Numbered from the stretch's first letter, positions 1 to 10,573 are shown. The stretch: 64,000 bases of DNA from Luteibacter aegosomaticola (GCF_023078475.1 NZ_CP095741.1:4434501-4498500); one strand, 5' to 3'. Notes: generated from the letters alone by a model not told the origin. Numbers and translations: made by a program.

Positions 1-2409
1 GCCCAGGTTCGCGATATTCCGCGGCTGGTTGAGCAGCTGGTAGATCGTGCGCGTGCCGCTGGCGCTCGAGTACTGCATCTTGCCGTCCATATGGGTGGCG
101 TTGAACATGGCATCGAAGCGCTGGCCCCACACATCCATGTCGCGGCTCACGAAAGAGAACTCCACACCCTGAACCTGCGACTTGTCGACGTTCTCGGGCG
201 TGACGATCGTGACGAGCTGGCCCAGCGCATCGGTCGACTCTTCGCTGACGCTGACGATGTCGGACTGGATGTTCTTCTTGAACCAGGCAAGCGAGGCGTA
301 GGCCTTGCCATCGTTGAAGTAGTGCTCGATCGAGGCGTCCATGTTGAAGGACTTCTCGGGCTTCAACGCCGGGTTGCCGCGCGAGATGGTGCACTCGGCA
401 TCATCACCGCAGGTTTCGACCTCGGCCTGCGCGATGTTCGACGGCACCGGGCGGCCAATGGTCCGGCTCAGGCTGACGCGCACGTTGGTGTCATCGGTGA
501 CATGGGTGGTCACGTTCAGCGACGGCAGTGGGTAGTGGTAGCTGCCATCGCTCTTGGCCCGGCCGGCGACCACGCCGTTGTTGATCTGCGGCGTATCCGC
601 CACATACGTGGTGTCGTCGTAACGCACGCCGAGCACGGCTTCGACGATGGGCGTGGCGTAGTGTAGGGAGAGGTAGGCGTCCTTCACCTTCTCCTTGTAG
701 CCAAAGTCCGAAGCCAGGCTGTTGTACAGCGACGAGGCCTGGTTCACAGGCAAGGTGGACCAACCACCGTTGGCCAGGAACGAAGGCAGGTCGAAGAACG
801 GCAAGGCGTACTGCGCCTTGGGATAGTTCCAGCCCGGGTTGTACACGGTGTTGCTGAGGTTGGTGCCGGTGCCGTAGATCGTCTGCGTGTAGTCCGTCGC
901 GACGTTCATCAGCTTGTATTCGGCGCCCGCAGCCAGGCCGAAGCCCTGTGCGCCCGCCTCGATATTCTTGGCAAAGTCCAGGCGCACATCGCCAAGGCCG
1001 GCCGTGGCCTGGGTCTGCTGCTGGTTGGCGCTGCTCACCTTGTAGACCGAGTTGGTGATGATCGACGGATCGGCCAGCGAGGTCATGTTGAAGATCTCGC
1101 CGCGGCTATCCGAGGCGTAGTTCATCGTCGGGTCGCCGTTCGGCGTAGCCGTCAGTTTCATGTTGGCCTGGTCGACGTTCACCCGGTCACGGGTGTAGCC
1201 GGCCGTGAAACGCAGCACCGAGTCATCCTCGCGCCATTCGACATTGCCAATGAGGCCACGATTGTTACGCGCCCAGTTCTTGTTACCGAAGATCACATTG
1301 AGCGACTGGAGGGGCGTACTGCCGGAGATGGCCGTCTGGTTCGCGACCGACTTGGCCGCATCGAACTCATAGCCATTCTCCGTGCGCTGCTCTTCCATGC
1401 CGTAGCCAAACGCCATGAGCGAAGCCTTCAGCGGGCCGTTGGACGGCCACCACTCGAGCTTCACCGAGCCGCCGTACGTCTTGATCCGGCGGTTATCGGC
1501 GTAATACGCCACGTTGTAGGGCGCGGCAAGGCCGTTCCAGCCGCTGGCCGCGTTGGGTCCTGAGATGTTCGCGCCCGCATCGTTGTAGAAGTACTGGGTG
1601 GTCTGGAACAGCTTGTTCTGGTTCGCGTTGTATTCCTGGTGGCGCGCGGAGACGGTGATGCCGAACTCGTCATTGCTGCCGAAGATGGTGGAGTACTTCG
1701 CGTTCACGCCATCGCCGAACAGGGAACGGGTCTTCGGCTGGGCGTTGTGGCCGTTGTCGTTCTCGAGGTCGTGGTGGTTCACGTTGGCATCGATATGCAG
1801 CGAGTTCTTTGCGAAATCGAACGCGCTATTGCTTACCAGGTTGATCGCGCCGCCAATCCCGTCCGGGTTCTGTTCGGCCGAGAACGTCTTGTAGACGTCG
1901 ATGCGGTCGGCGATATCGCTGGGGATAAGCTGCAGGTTGATCGAGCGGGCACCGCCGCCCTCATCACCCACGGAGGCCATCGTCATGCCATCGAGCGTGG
2001 TGCTGTTGAGGTTCGATTCGATACCGCGCACGGTGATATAGCGCGGCTGGTCTTCATCTCGCGTGACGCTGACGCCCGGCGCCAGCAGCAGGCGCTGGGC
2101 CACCGAATCCTCCTGCGCGTGCACCTGGATGCTGTCGCGGTCGATCGAGTCGACCAGGACACTGGCGTTCTTTTTCTTCGCCAGCTCGTTGTCGTTCACC
2201 ACCGTGGTGGCGGCAACGCTCACGCCATCCAGCGTGGTCGTGTCCTTCGATGGCTTCTTCTTCGATGCGTTAGCGTCAGCCGCCGTATCGGCGTTCGTCG
2301 CGGCATCCGTGTCGCCAGCCCGGGCATGCGGGGTAGCCAGTGCCAGGCCTATCGCCATGGCAAGCAAAGCCTTTCCCGGGGCACGGGACGGCATACGAAC
2401 AAATCGCAT
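1..2409 (-). CDS. TonB-dependent outer-membrane receptor, 3' end beyond window
   Basis: About 803 codons are open from an ATG at 2409 to the left edge with no stop, so the C-terminal end of the barrel is missing. The product begins with a signal peptide (hydrophobic run LLAMAIGLALATPHARA, residues about 14-30), then a Lys/Ser/Thr linker with a TonB-box-like stretch (TTTLDGVSV), then a plug domain with VAQRLLLAPGVSV, ITVRGIESN and GGAINLVSN, then a beta-rich region. Family role: energy-coupled uptake of a ligand across the outer membrane using TonB-ExbBD. No FecI/FecR pair or substrate-specific gene lies beside it, so the ligand cannot be named. The start has a GAGAG-like ribosome site just upstream. 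Confidence 0.93.
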   Translation of the reverse strand, partial: MRFVRMPSRAPGKALLAMAIGLALATPHARAGDTDAATNADTAADANASKKKPSKDTTTLDGVSVAATTVVNDNELAKKKNASVLVDSIDRDSIQVHAQEDSVAQRLLLAPGVSVTRDEDQPRYITVRGIESNLNSTTLDGMTMASVGDEGGGARSINLQLIPSDIADRIDVYKTFSAEQNPDGIGGAINLVSNSAFDFAKNSLHIDANVNHHDLENDNGHNAQPKTRSLFGDGVNAKYSTIFGSNDEFGITVSARHQEYNANQNKLFQTTQYFYNDAGANISGPNAASGWNGLAAPYNVAYYADNRRIKTYGGSVKLEWWPSNGPLKASLMAFGYGMEEQRTENGYEFDAAKSVANQTAISGSTPLQSLNVIFGNKNWARNNRGLIGNVEWREDDSVLRFTAGYTRDRVNVDQANMKLTATPNGDPTMNYASDSRGEIFNMTSLADPSIITNSVYKVSSANQQQTQATAGLGDVRLDFAKNIEAGAQGFGLAAGAEYKLMNVATDYTQTIYGTGTNLSNTVYNPGWNYPKAQYALPFFDLPSFLANGGWSTLPVNQASSLYNSLASDFGYKEKVKDAYLSLHYATPIVEAVLGVRYDDTTYVADTPQINNGVVAGRAKSDGSYHYPLPSLNVTTHVTDDTNVRVSLSRTIGRPVPSNIAQAEVETCGDDAECTISRGNPALKPEKSFNMDASIEHYFNDGKAYASLAWFKKNIQSDIVSVSEESTDALGQLVTIVTPENVDKSQVQGVEFSFVSRDMDVWGQRFDAMFNATHMDGKMQYSSASGTRTIYQLLNQPRNIANLG

Positions 2410-2608
2410 CAGGTCGCTCTCGCATCGGTTTAGATCGATCTAATTTGATGGGAGTCGATGACACGCGGCTTACACGCACGCACATCACATCAGCGAAAAC
2501 TAGGCTGATATGCGAGGGAGTGACGTGGGTAACACTTTCGGCCTTATGGACGTCTACACGTCGACGGCCATGACCTTGGGCACATGCCGCATCGTGCCGC
2601 GGCCGTTA

Positions 2609-3136
2609 TCACGCGACCTCGATGCGGTCCGGATGGCTCGCGAGCAGGCGCTCTACGAGCATGCCGCCTTCGGCGGTCTTGCCGATCACAGTGAAGCCGA
2701 GGCTGGCCAGCAAGCGTTGACCACCGCGTGCTTCGAGCTTCGGGTTCTCGATGCCCGCGAGCAGGCGGTACGGCGCACCGGGTTCATACGCCAGCACTTC
2801 GAAGCCTTCGATCATGCGCTGGCCCATCCGCACACCCAAGCCCGCGTGGCGATGCCGCTTGCCGATAAAGATGCGGGCGAAGCCGAAGCTCCGCTGCGTC
2901 TCGTCGAAACCGATGGCTACCGTGCAGACACCAGCGATCGCTCCCGTGCCTGCTTCTTCCAGCACGCACGCCACCTCCCACGCGCGCCGCCATGCTTCTT
3001 CCGCACACTGGATGGCGTCTTCGCGCACCCAGAACGCGACGATGGCCTGGCGGCGTGCCGCCGAGAGCTGGCCGAAGACCCAGCGCACCGTGTACTGCGC
3101 CTGGGGATGCTGCGGAGAGTGAGTTGTTCGTTGCAT
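2609..3136 (-). CDS. GNAT-family N-acetyltransferase (putative)
   Basis: 175 residues from the ATG at 3136. An in-frame extension to 3205 is possible but gives a low-complexity basic leader, so I preferred the internal ATG. The segment RHRHAGLGVRMGQRMIEGF (about residues 93-111) resembles the acetyl-CoA pyrophosphate-binding loop (R-x-x-G-x-G/A) of GNAT enzymes, and the C-terminal part (LLASLGFTVIGKTAEGGML) looks like the usual last strand pair. The substrate is unknown. It stands alone between the TonB receptor and the AraC gene, on the same strand as both. The family call rests on pattern only. Confidence 0.6.
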   Translation of the reverse strand: MQRTTHSPQHPQAQYTVRWVFGQLSAARRQAIVAFWVREDAIQCAEEAWRRAWEVACVLEEAGTGAIAGVCTVAIGFDETQRSFGFARIFIGKRHRHAGLGVRMGQRMIEGFEVLAYEPGAPYRLLAGIENPKLEARGGQRLLASLGFTVIGKTAEGGMLVERLLASHPDRIEVA

Positions 3137-3346
3137 ATCCGAAGTGCTTCGTGAACCGGCGATTCGTCGTTCCCCTCGAGAGGCGCGACGCCGCCCGTGG
3201 CTCAACCCTGCGTGAGACTGAGCACCCCATTTTGTGACGTGGTTATCACTTTTTCGGGCAAACGCGATGCTACGGGTCCGGTAGGAGCCCGCACATATCT
3301 GGCTGTCCCATTGTTGGGACGCTCGTACCAGAGCGCCCTTCCGCCT

Positions 3347-4345
3347 TTAGGCCAGTTCGCTGAGGGCGCTATCCCACAGCCGGACCATCATCTCGACGGA
3401 AGACGACCGCGCGCCGCTGATGCTGGCGGCCCGGTACGCGCCGGGTGAGATACCGAAGGCCTGCTTGAACAGGCGGCCCGCATGGCTTTCGCTGGAGAAG
3501 CCCACCTGCGGTGCCAGCTCGGCGAGCGGGACGCCATCCAGCCCGCGATCGTCGAGGCGCCGACGCAACTGCTCCACACGGCACATCTGGATGAAACGCG
3601 CGACGCCGCCCTGCGGTTCGAACAGGCGGTACAACGCGGCCCGCGACATGCCGGTGGCGGCGAGGATGTCCTGCACGGAGAGGCTCGCGTCACCCACGTG
3701 CGTATCCACCACACGGCGCACGGTCTCCCGGCGCACGTGTTCCTGCCTGTAGAAGTCCGAACGGGCCGCCGAACCGGCGGGGCGGATCGCGACCGAGATC
3801 AGGTCGACCAGGGTGCGCGTGATCGCGGCATGCGCGGCTGGCGCGAGATACGAGGCCTGGCGAACCAGCTCACGCAGCAACGAGCCAAACAGCGCACCGT
3901 CCTGCGCGGAAATGCGGTGGCCATGCAGGCCGCTCACGTCACCGACCGCCGCGAGCATCGCATCGCGTGCGAGCGACACCGTGATCAGCTCGACGGAGGC
4001 CGCACCGCTTTCCATGGGCTCGCGGGTGTCGAGCACCAGCGTCTCGCCCGGCAACACCGGCATGGGCTCACCGAAGCGACCACCGGAGAGCTTGCCGCTG
4101 ACGACATGGTGCAACACGAAATGATCGAAGCCATCGCTGGTGATTCGCGTACTGCGGTGGTGGCGCACGCCACCGTAGTCGCGGGCGAATAGCAGGTAGC
4201 GATCGAGCCGCCAGCTACGCACACGAGCGAAGAAGGGGGAGCCAAGGCGTTCGACGTCGGAGCCGGACGCATAAAGTTGGCGATACTCAGCGAACGCATC
4301 GTCGGACGTCATGCCGGCGCTATCGAACGCGAACAGGTCGCTCAC
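3347..4345 (-). CDS. AraC-family transcriptional regulator
   Basis: 332 residues. The N-terminal about 190 residues fit the AraC-type beta-barrel ligand-binding domain of the PF14525 kind. The C-terminal about 100 residues carry two helix-turn-helix motifs: LSVQDILAATGMSRAALYRL, then LAELAPQVGFSSESHAGRLF, closing with FGISPGAYR. The chosen start is a GTG at 4345 that overlaps the TGA of the upstream MFS gene (GTGA), which implies translational coupling. This arrangement suggests that the regulator controls its own transporter operon; the inducer is unknown. Confidence 0.88.
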   Translation of the reverse strand: MSDLFAFDSAGMTSDDAFAEYRQLYASGSDVERLGSPFFARVRSWRLDRYLLFARDYGGVRHHRSTRITSDGFDHFVLHHVVSGKLSGGRFGEPMPVLPGETLVLDTREPMESGAASVELITVSLARDAMLAAVGDVSGLHGHRISAQDGALFGSLLRELVRQASYLAPAAHAAITRTLVDLISVAIRPAGSAARSDFYRQEHVRRETVRRVVDTHVGDASLSVQDILAATGMSRAALYRLFEPQGGVARFIQMCRVEQLRRRLDDRGLDGVPLAELAPQVGFSSESHAGRLFKQAFGISPGAYRAASISGARSSSVEMMVRLWDSALSELA

Positions 4346-5592
4346 CCCGTCACCCCGGCAACGGCGCGCCGCCAGCTCCGCGAGGCGACGGCGGCGGCGG
4401 CGATGCCCACGGCACCCGCTGCTGCACAAACATCGAACAAGGCTTCCGACAGGCCACTACCCCCCGCACCCAGCTGGTCGCTGACCACGCCCGCCATGAG
4501 CGGACCGAGCCCGGCGCCCACCACGGTGACGAAAGCCAGGAACAGGCGCAATCCGGCATCGCGCGCCGCGCCGGAGAGCATCTGCGGCAAGCCCGCCAGT
4601 GCGGCGACCGCGGCGGTGCCACCGGCCAGCGAAGCCAATGCCAGCAGTCCGCAGGCGGCGAAGGCCGACGACGCCTCCGGCAGCAGGCGCATCAGCGGCA
4701 CCACGAGCGCGAGGGCGCCGGCGGCGATCGCCAGCGGCGTCAGGCGCGGGCTGCGCCGGTCCACCAGCGTGCCGGCAAGAAAGTGCCCGAGTGGCGACGC
4801 CACCAGCAATGCGGCCCCGAAGGTAAACGCCGCCGTGCCCGGCGACAGGCCGTGCTCGCGCTGCAGGACCGAAGGTGCCCACGCGCCAAGGGTCTGCGTG
4901 ACCAGCACGCTCGCCGCCGCCACGCATAGATAGGCCGCCACCAGCCCGGGGCGCTCGCGCACGGTCGCAAGGATGCCGGCGAAGTGCTTCGGCGGCGCCG
5001 CGGGCGCCCACTGCGGCGGTTCGCGGTAGGTGAGCAGCAGAAGCATGAGCACCAGGTTCGGGCCTGTCATGAGCAGGAACAGCAGGCGCCAGTGGGTATG
5101 CGCCATCGCGGGGGCCCAACGCACCAGCATCGCGAGCAGCGCGCCACCGGCGAGCAGTGCCGCGCCGCGGCCGACCACGGAGGCGGCGGTAAACACGGCC
5201 ATCGTGCGCCCGCGCTGCAGGGGCGCGGCTTGTTCAACGATCAGGCCCAGCGCCAACGGGATATACGCGGCCTGGCCCAAACCCATGAGCGCGCGGCCCG
5301 CCACCAACACACCGATCTCGGTGCCCACGGCGAACAACAGCATCCCGGCCACCCATGAGCCGATGCAGCCAGCCGCCAGGTACAGCCGATGCCGCGAACG
5401 GGCCATCGGCCAGCTGGCGAGCATACCCACCACATATAAGGCGACGAACGCCGGACCATCGAGCAGGCCCAGCTGCGTATCGCTAAGGCCCAGCGAGGCC
5501 TTGAGCAGCGGCGCGGCCACGGCGGGCAAGCTGCGGTCAGCGAAGGCCATACAGTGGCCCAGCGCGAGCAGGCCGAGCAGAAAGCCGGGCAT
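4342..5592 (-). CDS. MFS transporter
   Basis: About 416 residues, almost entirely hydrophobic helices, consistent with a 12-helix major facilitator. The N-terminal part (MAFADRSLPAVAAPLLK, then LSDTQLGLLDGPAF) resembles spinster-like and hexuronate-type MFS proteins, with the loop motif MARSRHRLYL between helices 2 and 3. I took the ATG at 5592. A TTG at 5622, ten codons upstream and preceded by GGGGGA, is an alternative. It is the first gene of a two-gene unit with the AraC regulator and is divergent from cysD. The substrate cannot be told. Confidence 0.85.
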   Translation of the reverse strand: MPGFLLGLLALGHCMAFADRSLPAVAAPLLKASLGLSDTQLGLLDGPAFVALYVVGMLASWPMARSRHRLYLAAGCIGSWVAGMLLFAVGTEIGVLVAGRALMGLGQAAYIPLALGLIVEQAAPLQRGRTMAVFTAASVVGRGAALLAGGALLAMLVRWAPAMAHTHWRLLFLLMTGPNLVLMLLLLTYREPPQWAPAAPPKHFAGILATVRERPGLVAAYLCVAAASVLVTQTLGAWAPSVLQREHGLSPGTAAFTFGAALLVASPLGHFLAGTLVDRRSPRLTPLAIAAGALALVVPLMRLLPEASSAFAACGLLALASLAGGTAAVAALAGLPQMLSGAARDAGLRLFLAFVTVVGAGLGPLMAGVVSDQLGAGGSGLSEALFDVCAAAGAVGIAAAAVASRSWRRAVAGVTG

Positions 5593-5781
5593 TCTCGCCG
5601 GCGTTGGATAAGCGTGCGACAAAAACGGATCCCCCAGGACCCGCCCCGCCCTGCCACGGGCGTCGAAGACGATGTCGCTGTATTTCAGGGGTGATCATAG
5701 CAACGTGAGACGACTACATTGTGTACGTCCGGCGGTGCACCACGCGGGTGCTACCATCGATCGTCCAGGGGCCCTTTCCGC

Positions 5782-6699
5782 ATGCCGAACGCCGCACGTG
5801 CCGAATCCACCCACCTCGATGCCCTCGAGGCGGAGAGCATCCATGTCATCCGGGAGGTGGCCGCCACGTTCCGCCGACCGGTACTGCTCTACTCGATCGG
5901 CAAGGATTCCACGGTGCTCCTGCACCTGATGCGCAAGGCGTTCGCGCCCGCCGCACCGTCCATCCCCCTCCTGCACGTCGACACCACCTGGAAGTTCGCG
6001 GAGATGATCGCGTTCCGCGACCGGGTGGCCGCCGCGGCCGACCTCCGCCTGCTGGTGCACGTGAACCCCGAGGGCCTGCGCCAGGGCGTGTCGCCGTTCA
6101 CCCATGGCGCCACCGTCCATACGGACATCATGAAAACCCAGGCGCTGAAGCAGGCGCTTGAGCTGCACGGATTCGACGCCGCCCTGGGCGGAGCGCGCCG
6201 CGATGAGGACGCCGCCCGGGCGAAAGAGCGCGTGTTCTCGTTTCGCACCGCCCAGCACCGGTGGGATCCGCGCCAGCAGCGGCCGGAGCTATGGAACCTC
6301 TACAACACGCATATCCATCCGGGCGCGAGCGTCCGGGTGTTTCCGCTATCCAACTGGACTGAACTGGATGTGTGGCAGTACATCCGCCGTGAAGCACTCG
6401 AGGTGGTCCCCCTGTATTTCGCGAAGCCTCGCCCCGTCGTGGAGCGCGATGGCGCGCTGATCATGGTGGATGACGAGCGCTTCGTACTGCGCGAGGGTGA
6501 GGTGGTGGCGTCCCGCCACGTGCGCTTCCGCACGCTTGGCTGCTATCCGCTCACCGGTGCGATTGAGTCCATGGCGGCCACGCTCGACGAAATCATCGCG
6601 GAGATGCAGGCCTCGCGGCGCTCAGAGCGCCAGGGGCGTGTCATCGATCGCGATCCGGCCGCTTCCATGGAACGCAAGAAGCAGGAAGGCTACTTCTGA
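5782..6699 (+). CDS. cysD: sulfate adenylyltransferase subunit 2 CysD
   Basis: 305 residues, close to the E. coli length (302). CysD is the catalytic PP-loop ATP pyrophosphatase subunit of ATP sulfurylase, making adenosine 5'-phosphosulfate from ATP and sulfate in assimilation. The PP-loop is seen as [13 protein letters not shown] (residues 37-49), followed by [26 protein letters not shown] and the C-terminal [11 protein letters not shown]. The ATG at 5782 gives the canonical length; an in-frame upstream start at 5719 would add an unusual leader. The TGA overlaps the ATG of cysNC (TGATG), so the two subunits are translationally coupled. Confidence 0.97.
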   Translation: MPNAARAESTHLDALEAESIHVIREVAATFRRPVLLYSIGKDSTVLLHLMRKAFAPAAPSIPLLHVDTTWKFAEMIAFRDRVAAAADLRLLVHVNPEGLRQGVSPFTHGATVHTDIMKTQALKQALELHGFDAALGGARRDEDAARAKERVFSFRTAQHRWDPRQQRPELWNLYNTHIHPGASVRVFPLSNWTELDVWQYIRREALEVVPLYFAKPRPVVERDGALIMVDDERFVLREGEVVASRHVRFRTLGCYPLTGAIESMAATLDEIIAEMQASRRSERQGRVIDRDPAASMERKKQEGYF

Positions 6700-8543
6700 T
6701 GACGAACGGGCCGCTTCGTTTCATCACCTGTGGCAGCGTGGATGATGGCAAGAGCACGCTGCTCGGCCGGCTGCTCTTTGATGCGGGGATGATTCCCGAC
6801 GATCAGCTCGCTACGCTGGCGCACGACAGCCGCGTGCGCGGCACCGCTCAGGACGGCAAGCTCGACTTCTCGCTGCTGACCGACGGGCTGGATGCCGAGC
6901 GGCAGCAAGGCATCACCATCGATGTCGCTTACCGGTACTTCCACACGCCGATCCGCCACTTCATCGTCGCGGATTGCCCCGGGCACGAGCAGTACACGCG
7001 CAACATGGCGACCGGCGCCTCGACGGCGGATCTTGCCGTGGTGCTGGTCGATGCGCGGCACGGCGTGCTGGCGCAAACGCGTCGGCACACGGCGATCTGC
7101 GCCCTGCTGGGCATTCGCCAGGTGATCCTGGCCGTGAACAAGATGGATCGGGTCGATTTTTCGGCCGAGCGTTTTGCCGGGATCGTCGAGGAGTACACCT
7201 CCTTTGCCGAGACTGTCGGCATCAGCCAGGTGGACGCGCTGCCCGTCGTGGCCGTTGATGGCGACAACATAGGCGCGTCGTCGCCCCGCATGCCCTGGTA
7301 CCTCGGCCCTCCCCTGCTTCGCTTGCTCGAGCACGTACCACAACCGACCGCCACGGCCCGGCCGTTCCGCATGCCAGTGCAATGGGTGAACCGGCCGCAT
7401 GATGGGTTTCGCGGGTATGCGGGTACCGTCGCCAGTGGCAGCGTGGCCGTGGGCGATACCTTGCTCGTGGCACCCGGCCGTCGGACGGCTCGCGTGAGCA
7501 GCCTCTTCGTGGCGGGCACTGAGCAACCGGTGGCACAAGCCGGGCAAGCGATCACCCTCACCTTCGACCAGCCGGTCGACATCACCCGCGGCGACGTGCT
7601 CGTTGCCGCTACGTCGCCGTGCGAGGTGTCGTCGCATCTCGCCTGCCACATCGTCTGGATGGCTGACGATGCGTTGTTGCCCCATCGCACCTACCTGCTG
7701 AAACTGGGCACGAAGACGGTCAACGCGCGCATCTCGACCATCAAGCACAAGGTGGACCCGGAGACACAGGCCCACCTTGCCGCCACTCGCGTGGAACTCA
7801 ACGAGATCGCCTACTGCAACGTCGAGACCGATGAGCCGGTGGCCTTTGAACCGTTCTCGGAGAACCGCACGCTCGGCGGCTTCATCCTGATCGATCGCGC
7901 CAGCCACGCCACCGTTGGCTGCGGCATGATCCACTTCGGCCTGCGCCGGTCAGCGAACGTCCATTGGCAGCAGCTCGACGTCGACAAGCAGCGACGCGCC
8001 AGCGCCAAGTCGCAGCGCCCGCTATGCGTGTGGCTCACCGGCCTCTCCGGCTCCGGCAAATCGACCGTCGCCAATCTGGTCGAACGCCGTCTGGCCGACG
8101 AAGGCTTCCACACCTACCTGCTCGACGGCGACAACGTCCGCCACGGCCTCAACAGCGACCTGGGCTTCACCGCCGAAGCCCGCGTGGAAAACATCCGCCG
8201 CCTCGCGGAAGTTGCGCACCTCATGACCGACGCGGGGCTCATCGTGCTGGTCTGCGCCATCTCGCCGTTCCGCAACGAGCGCCAGTTCGCCCGGGAGCGC
8301 TTCGAGGCGGGCGAGTTCATCGAGGTATTTGTCGATGCCTCGCTCAGCGAGTGCGAATTGCGCGACCCGAAGGGCCTCTACCAAAAGGCCCGGGCTGGCG
8401 ACATCAAGAATTTCACTGGCATTGATTCGCCCTACGAGGCGCCGGAGCGTGCTGAGGTGCATCTCGCGACCGATGCTGCGGATCCGGTGGATCTGGCAGA
8501 TGCGCTCTACGAGGCCATAGTTAAGCGCATCCATAGGGAATGA
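6699..8543 (+). CDS. cysN: bifunctional sulfate adenylyltransferase subunit 1 / adenylylsulfate kinase (CysN-CysC fusion)
   Basis: 614 residues in two parts. Residues 1 to about 430 are the EF-Tu-like GTPase CysN: P-loop GSVDDGKST (12-20), [11 protein letters not shown] and NKMDRVDF, followed by beta-barrel domains. Residues about 440-614 are APS kinase CysC: P-loop GLSGSGKST (448-456), [10 protein letters not shown], and [11 protein letters not shown]. The fusion couples APS formation, driven by GTP hydrolysis, to its phosphorylation to PAPS. It follows cysD with a one-base overlap. Fused CysNC is common in proteobacteria. No cysH, cysI or cysJ gene lies in this window. Confidence 0.96.
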   Translation: MTNGPLRFITCGSVDDGKSTLLGRLLFDAGMIPDDQLATLAHDSRVRGTAQDGKLDFSLLTDGLDAERQQGITIDVAYRYFHTPIRHFIVADCPGHEQYTRNMATGASTADLAVVLVDARHGVLAQTRRHTAICALLGIRQVILAVNKMDRVDFSAERFAGIVEEYTSFAETVGISQVDALPVVAVDGDNIGASSPRMPWYLGPPLLRLLEHVPQPTATARPFRMPVQWVNRPHDGFRGYAGTVASGSVAVGDTLLVAPGRRTARVSSLFVAGTEQPVAQAGQAITLTFDQPVDITRGDVLVAATSPCEVSSHLACHIVWMADDALLPHRTYLLKLGTKTVNARISTIKHKVDPETQAHLAATRVELNEIAYCNVETDEPVAFEPFSENRTLGGFILIDRASHATVGCGMIHFGLRRSANVHWQQLDVDKQRRASAKSQRPLCVWLTGLSGSGKSTVANLVERRLADEGFHTYLLDGDNVRHGLNSDLGFTAEARVENIRRLAEVAHLMTDAGLIVLVCAISPFRNERQFARERFEAGEFIEVFVDASLSECELRDPKGLYQKARAGDIKNFTGIDSPYEAPERAEVHLATDAADPVDLADALYEAIVKRIHRE

Positions 8544-8618
8544 GGGCGCCGCGGGATACCACAAAGCGAACACGGACCAAATCCGGGGCAGCCTATGTAC
8601 TACCCCGGACAACATCAG

Positions 8619-9785
8619 TTACTCGATATCCGCATTTTCCGCACCTAGCCCCAAGGGCGTGTTCGCGATGAAGTATTCGTAATTCGCGGCGCTTCTCACG
8701 GCCTCGGGACGTGGCAAGGCGTGGGCCGTTTCGCGGCTATACACGCCAGGAAGATCCACAGTAGACGGGCCATAGCCATCAACGATGTGTGACGCCTCGT
8801 GGATCAGCGTGGCCGTCTGCGAACTGATCCCGCCGATGACTGGGTCTCGAAAGTTCGCAGGGCATAGGTGCACGATGCCCTCACCATCGGCCCACCCACG
8901 GGTTTCTGGGTGAGACTTCGGACAAAGGTCACAAACGATCTTGAGGTCACTTCTTAGCCGGAGGAGCGTTGCGTGCACCGTGGCGTCGACCTTGGCGTTA
9001 TCGGTGTCCTCGTGGCCGTCGTCGGGAGGCTGCGGCGCGTCGTCATCCCATTCTCCGAGCCAATAGACATACTTCGCGTCGCGCCTCATATGCTTTCGCG
9101 GCGGCTTGTCCGGCTGATCCGGATCAACGGGATCGTAGTAGTAGGAAAGCTTGTTAAGCCTCTCCCGGGTGCTCGTCATGTTGAGCGCTTTCACATAGGC
9201 CTGCCCCGTACCCTTTTCCTGTTCTCCCGTGCAAGGAATGACACTATCCGCCAGCGGCGTGAATGAGCCAACGTATGCCGTTGAGACGTGGAGCTCCATC
9301 AGGTCCGTCTTTAACCATTGGCGGCCCGAGATATCGCCCTCATCCGTGGGAACGTGGTCGAAAGAGACAACTCCAGTACTCACCAGGTATGTCCCGTCAT
9401 TTGGGAACCTGTAGTCAGGGCTGAGATCCAAACTCGTCGATCGCGATGCACCTGGATCGAGGCGCTCATAGTCTTCCGGATAAAACGCGCGAATGAGCTG
9501 CTGTCGCCCGATGAATACTGGACCAGCGCCACGCCCACCCTCAAACCGGAACCAGTTCCCCGCAGCATGCCCCTCAACCAGGTCAAATGGAGAATGGACT
9601 CGATTGAACCAGGCGGGCGCGTCGCTCACGTTCGTCACGGTAACGGTGACGTAAGGCCTACCAGCCTTCGCGTCATCGAGCGACTGTTCAATGGCAACGC
9701 TGAGGCGATCCTCAGCGAACGTGATGCCAGGCAACGCAAGCGACGCCATCACGGCGAGCCGCGCAAAAACAAACTTTCTGCTCAT
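8619..9785 (-). CDS. secreted M35-type (aspzincin) zinc metallopeptidase
   Basis: 388 residues with a signal peptide (hydrophobic stretch then TFA-ED, cleavage near residue 24). The N-terminal half is beta-rich and probably immunoglobulin-like. The C-terminal half has the lysine-specific/deuterolysin layout: VCDLCPKS and VHLCPANF cysteines, zinc motif HEASH (329-333), a downstream Asp (D344, in STVDLPGVYS) as likely third ligand, and the family tail AANYEYFIAN. These are the features of peptidyl-Lys metalloendopeptidases (PF14521/M35). The start is fixed by an AAGGAG site seven bases upstream of the ATG. It is a single gene and may be an exported protease with a nutritional, antagonistic or virulence role; the role is inference. 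Confidence 0.82.
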   Translation of the reverse strand: MSRKFVFARLAVMASLALPGITFAEDRLSVAIEQSLDDAKAGRPYVTVTVTNVSDAPAWFNRVHSPFDLVEGHAAGNWFRFEGGRGAGPVFIGRQQLIRAFYPEDYERLDPGASRSTSLDLSPDYRFPNDGTYLVSTGVVSFDHVPTDEGDISGRQWLKTDLMELHVSTAYVGSFTPLADSVIPCTGEQEKGTGQAYVKALNMTSTRERLNKLSYYYDPVDPDQPDKPPRKHMRRDAKYVYWLGEWDDDAPQPPDDGHEDTDNAKVDATVHATLLRLRSDLKIVCDLCPKSHPETRGWADGEGIVHLCPANFRDPVIGGISSQTATLIHEASHIVDGYGPSTVDLPGVYSRETAHALPRPEAVRSAANYEYFIANTPLGLGAENADIE

Positions 9786-9980
9786 ACTTCTCCTTCGGTA
9801 AAACCACCCAGGATTTCAGGGATGGCCCGCAAAAGTGTATGAGCGCGTTCCACGACGGTAAGTCAGGGAATTCCCGCGTAATGTAGGTAAATCCCTACAG
9901 TGCATGAGAAGGTTCTCACGCCATCGAATCTAGGTGAGATTAATCATCCTTTCAACGACAGAAGTGTCTCTATTTCTCAT

Positions 9981-10487
9981 TCACAACGCGTGGTGGCCAT
10001 AACTAAAGACCCGCGTAGCCAGCCAGCCGTTCGGTGTCTGATGCCACAGGATCATGAAGTGCGCAGCGCCGAAGCACTTGTCGGTCTTGAGGTCGCAGAA
10101 GTCCTGATCACCTTCTTCGATAGCACCGAAATCCTTGACCGGATAAATCTGCAAACTGCCTTGCACCAGCTTGCGACGGAAATGGCCGCACACGTTCTGA
10201 CCGGTGCGCTCGACGTAGTCCTTCCGCGTCCAGGTCACCCCGCCGTTGTCGTGATAGAACTCAAGGTTCGGGTCGAGCATGGCCGCATGTTTATCCAGCT
10301 GGCCGGGCTGGTCGCAGGTGTTGAAGGTACCAAAGAGTTGGGTGTCCAGCGCGGTGACCGTGCGCACGAGCGCTTCCTGCGCAGCTGCTTCAGGCTTTGG
10401 CGCCTGATCCAAAGGTGCCGCAACGGCACTACCGAGGCCAACGAATGCCGCCAGAGCAGCGATCGACCAGAATGGAGCGCGCGCCAT
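9981..10487 (-). CDS. exported SnoaL/NTF2-like (DUF4440-type) protein
   Basis: 168 residues. A signal peptide (FWSIAALAAFVGLGSAVAA) is followed by a compact alpha+beta domain with the pattern of NTF2-like/DUF4440 proteins: LDTQLFGTFNTCD, HAAMLDPNLEFYHDNGGVTW, GWLATRVFSYGH. Two or three cysteines could pair in the periplasm. A GAGGAAG site six to seven bases before the ATG at 10487 decides the start over an upstream in-frame TTG at 10502. No catalytic role can be assigned. Confidence 0.75.
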   Translation of the reverse strand: MARAPFWSIAALAAFVGLGSAVAAPLDQAPKPEAAAQEALVRTVTALDTQLFGTFNTCDQPGQLDKHAAMLDPNLEFYHDNGGVTWTRKDYVERTGQNVCGHFRRKLVQGSLQIYPVKDFGAIEEGDQDFCDLKTDKCFGAAHFMILWHQTPNGWLATRVFSYGHHAL

Positions 10488-10573
10488 CGGGTTCTTCCTC
10501 AAAGGTAGGTAAGCCGGAGTGTATCGGCCGTAGGACCAGGGTCACATAGGTCTGACGACACACAAGGCCCCCT

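Noticed and set aside
3280..3333. Possible decayed REP unit (GTAGGAGCCCGC followed later by GCTCGTACC)
   Set aside because: Only short stretches match and the core is not recognisable, so I could not call it a REP with confidence.
5719..5781. Upstream extension of cysD
   Set aside because: The 21 extra residues are not in the CysD family and the ATG at 5782 gives the normal length.
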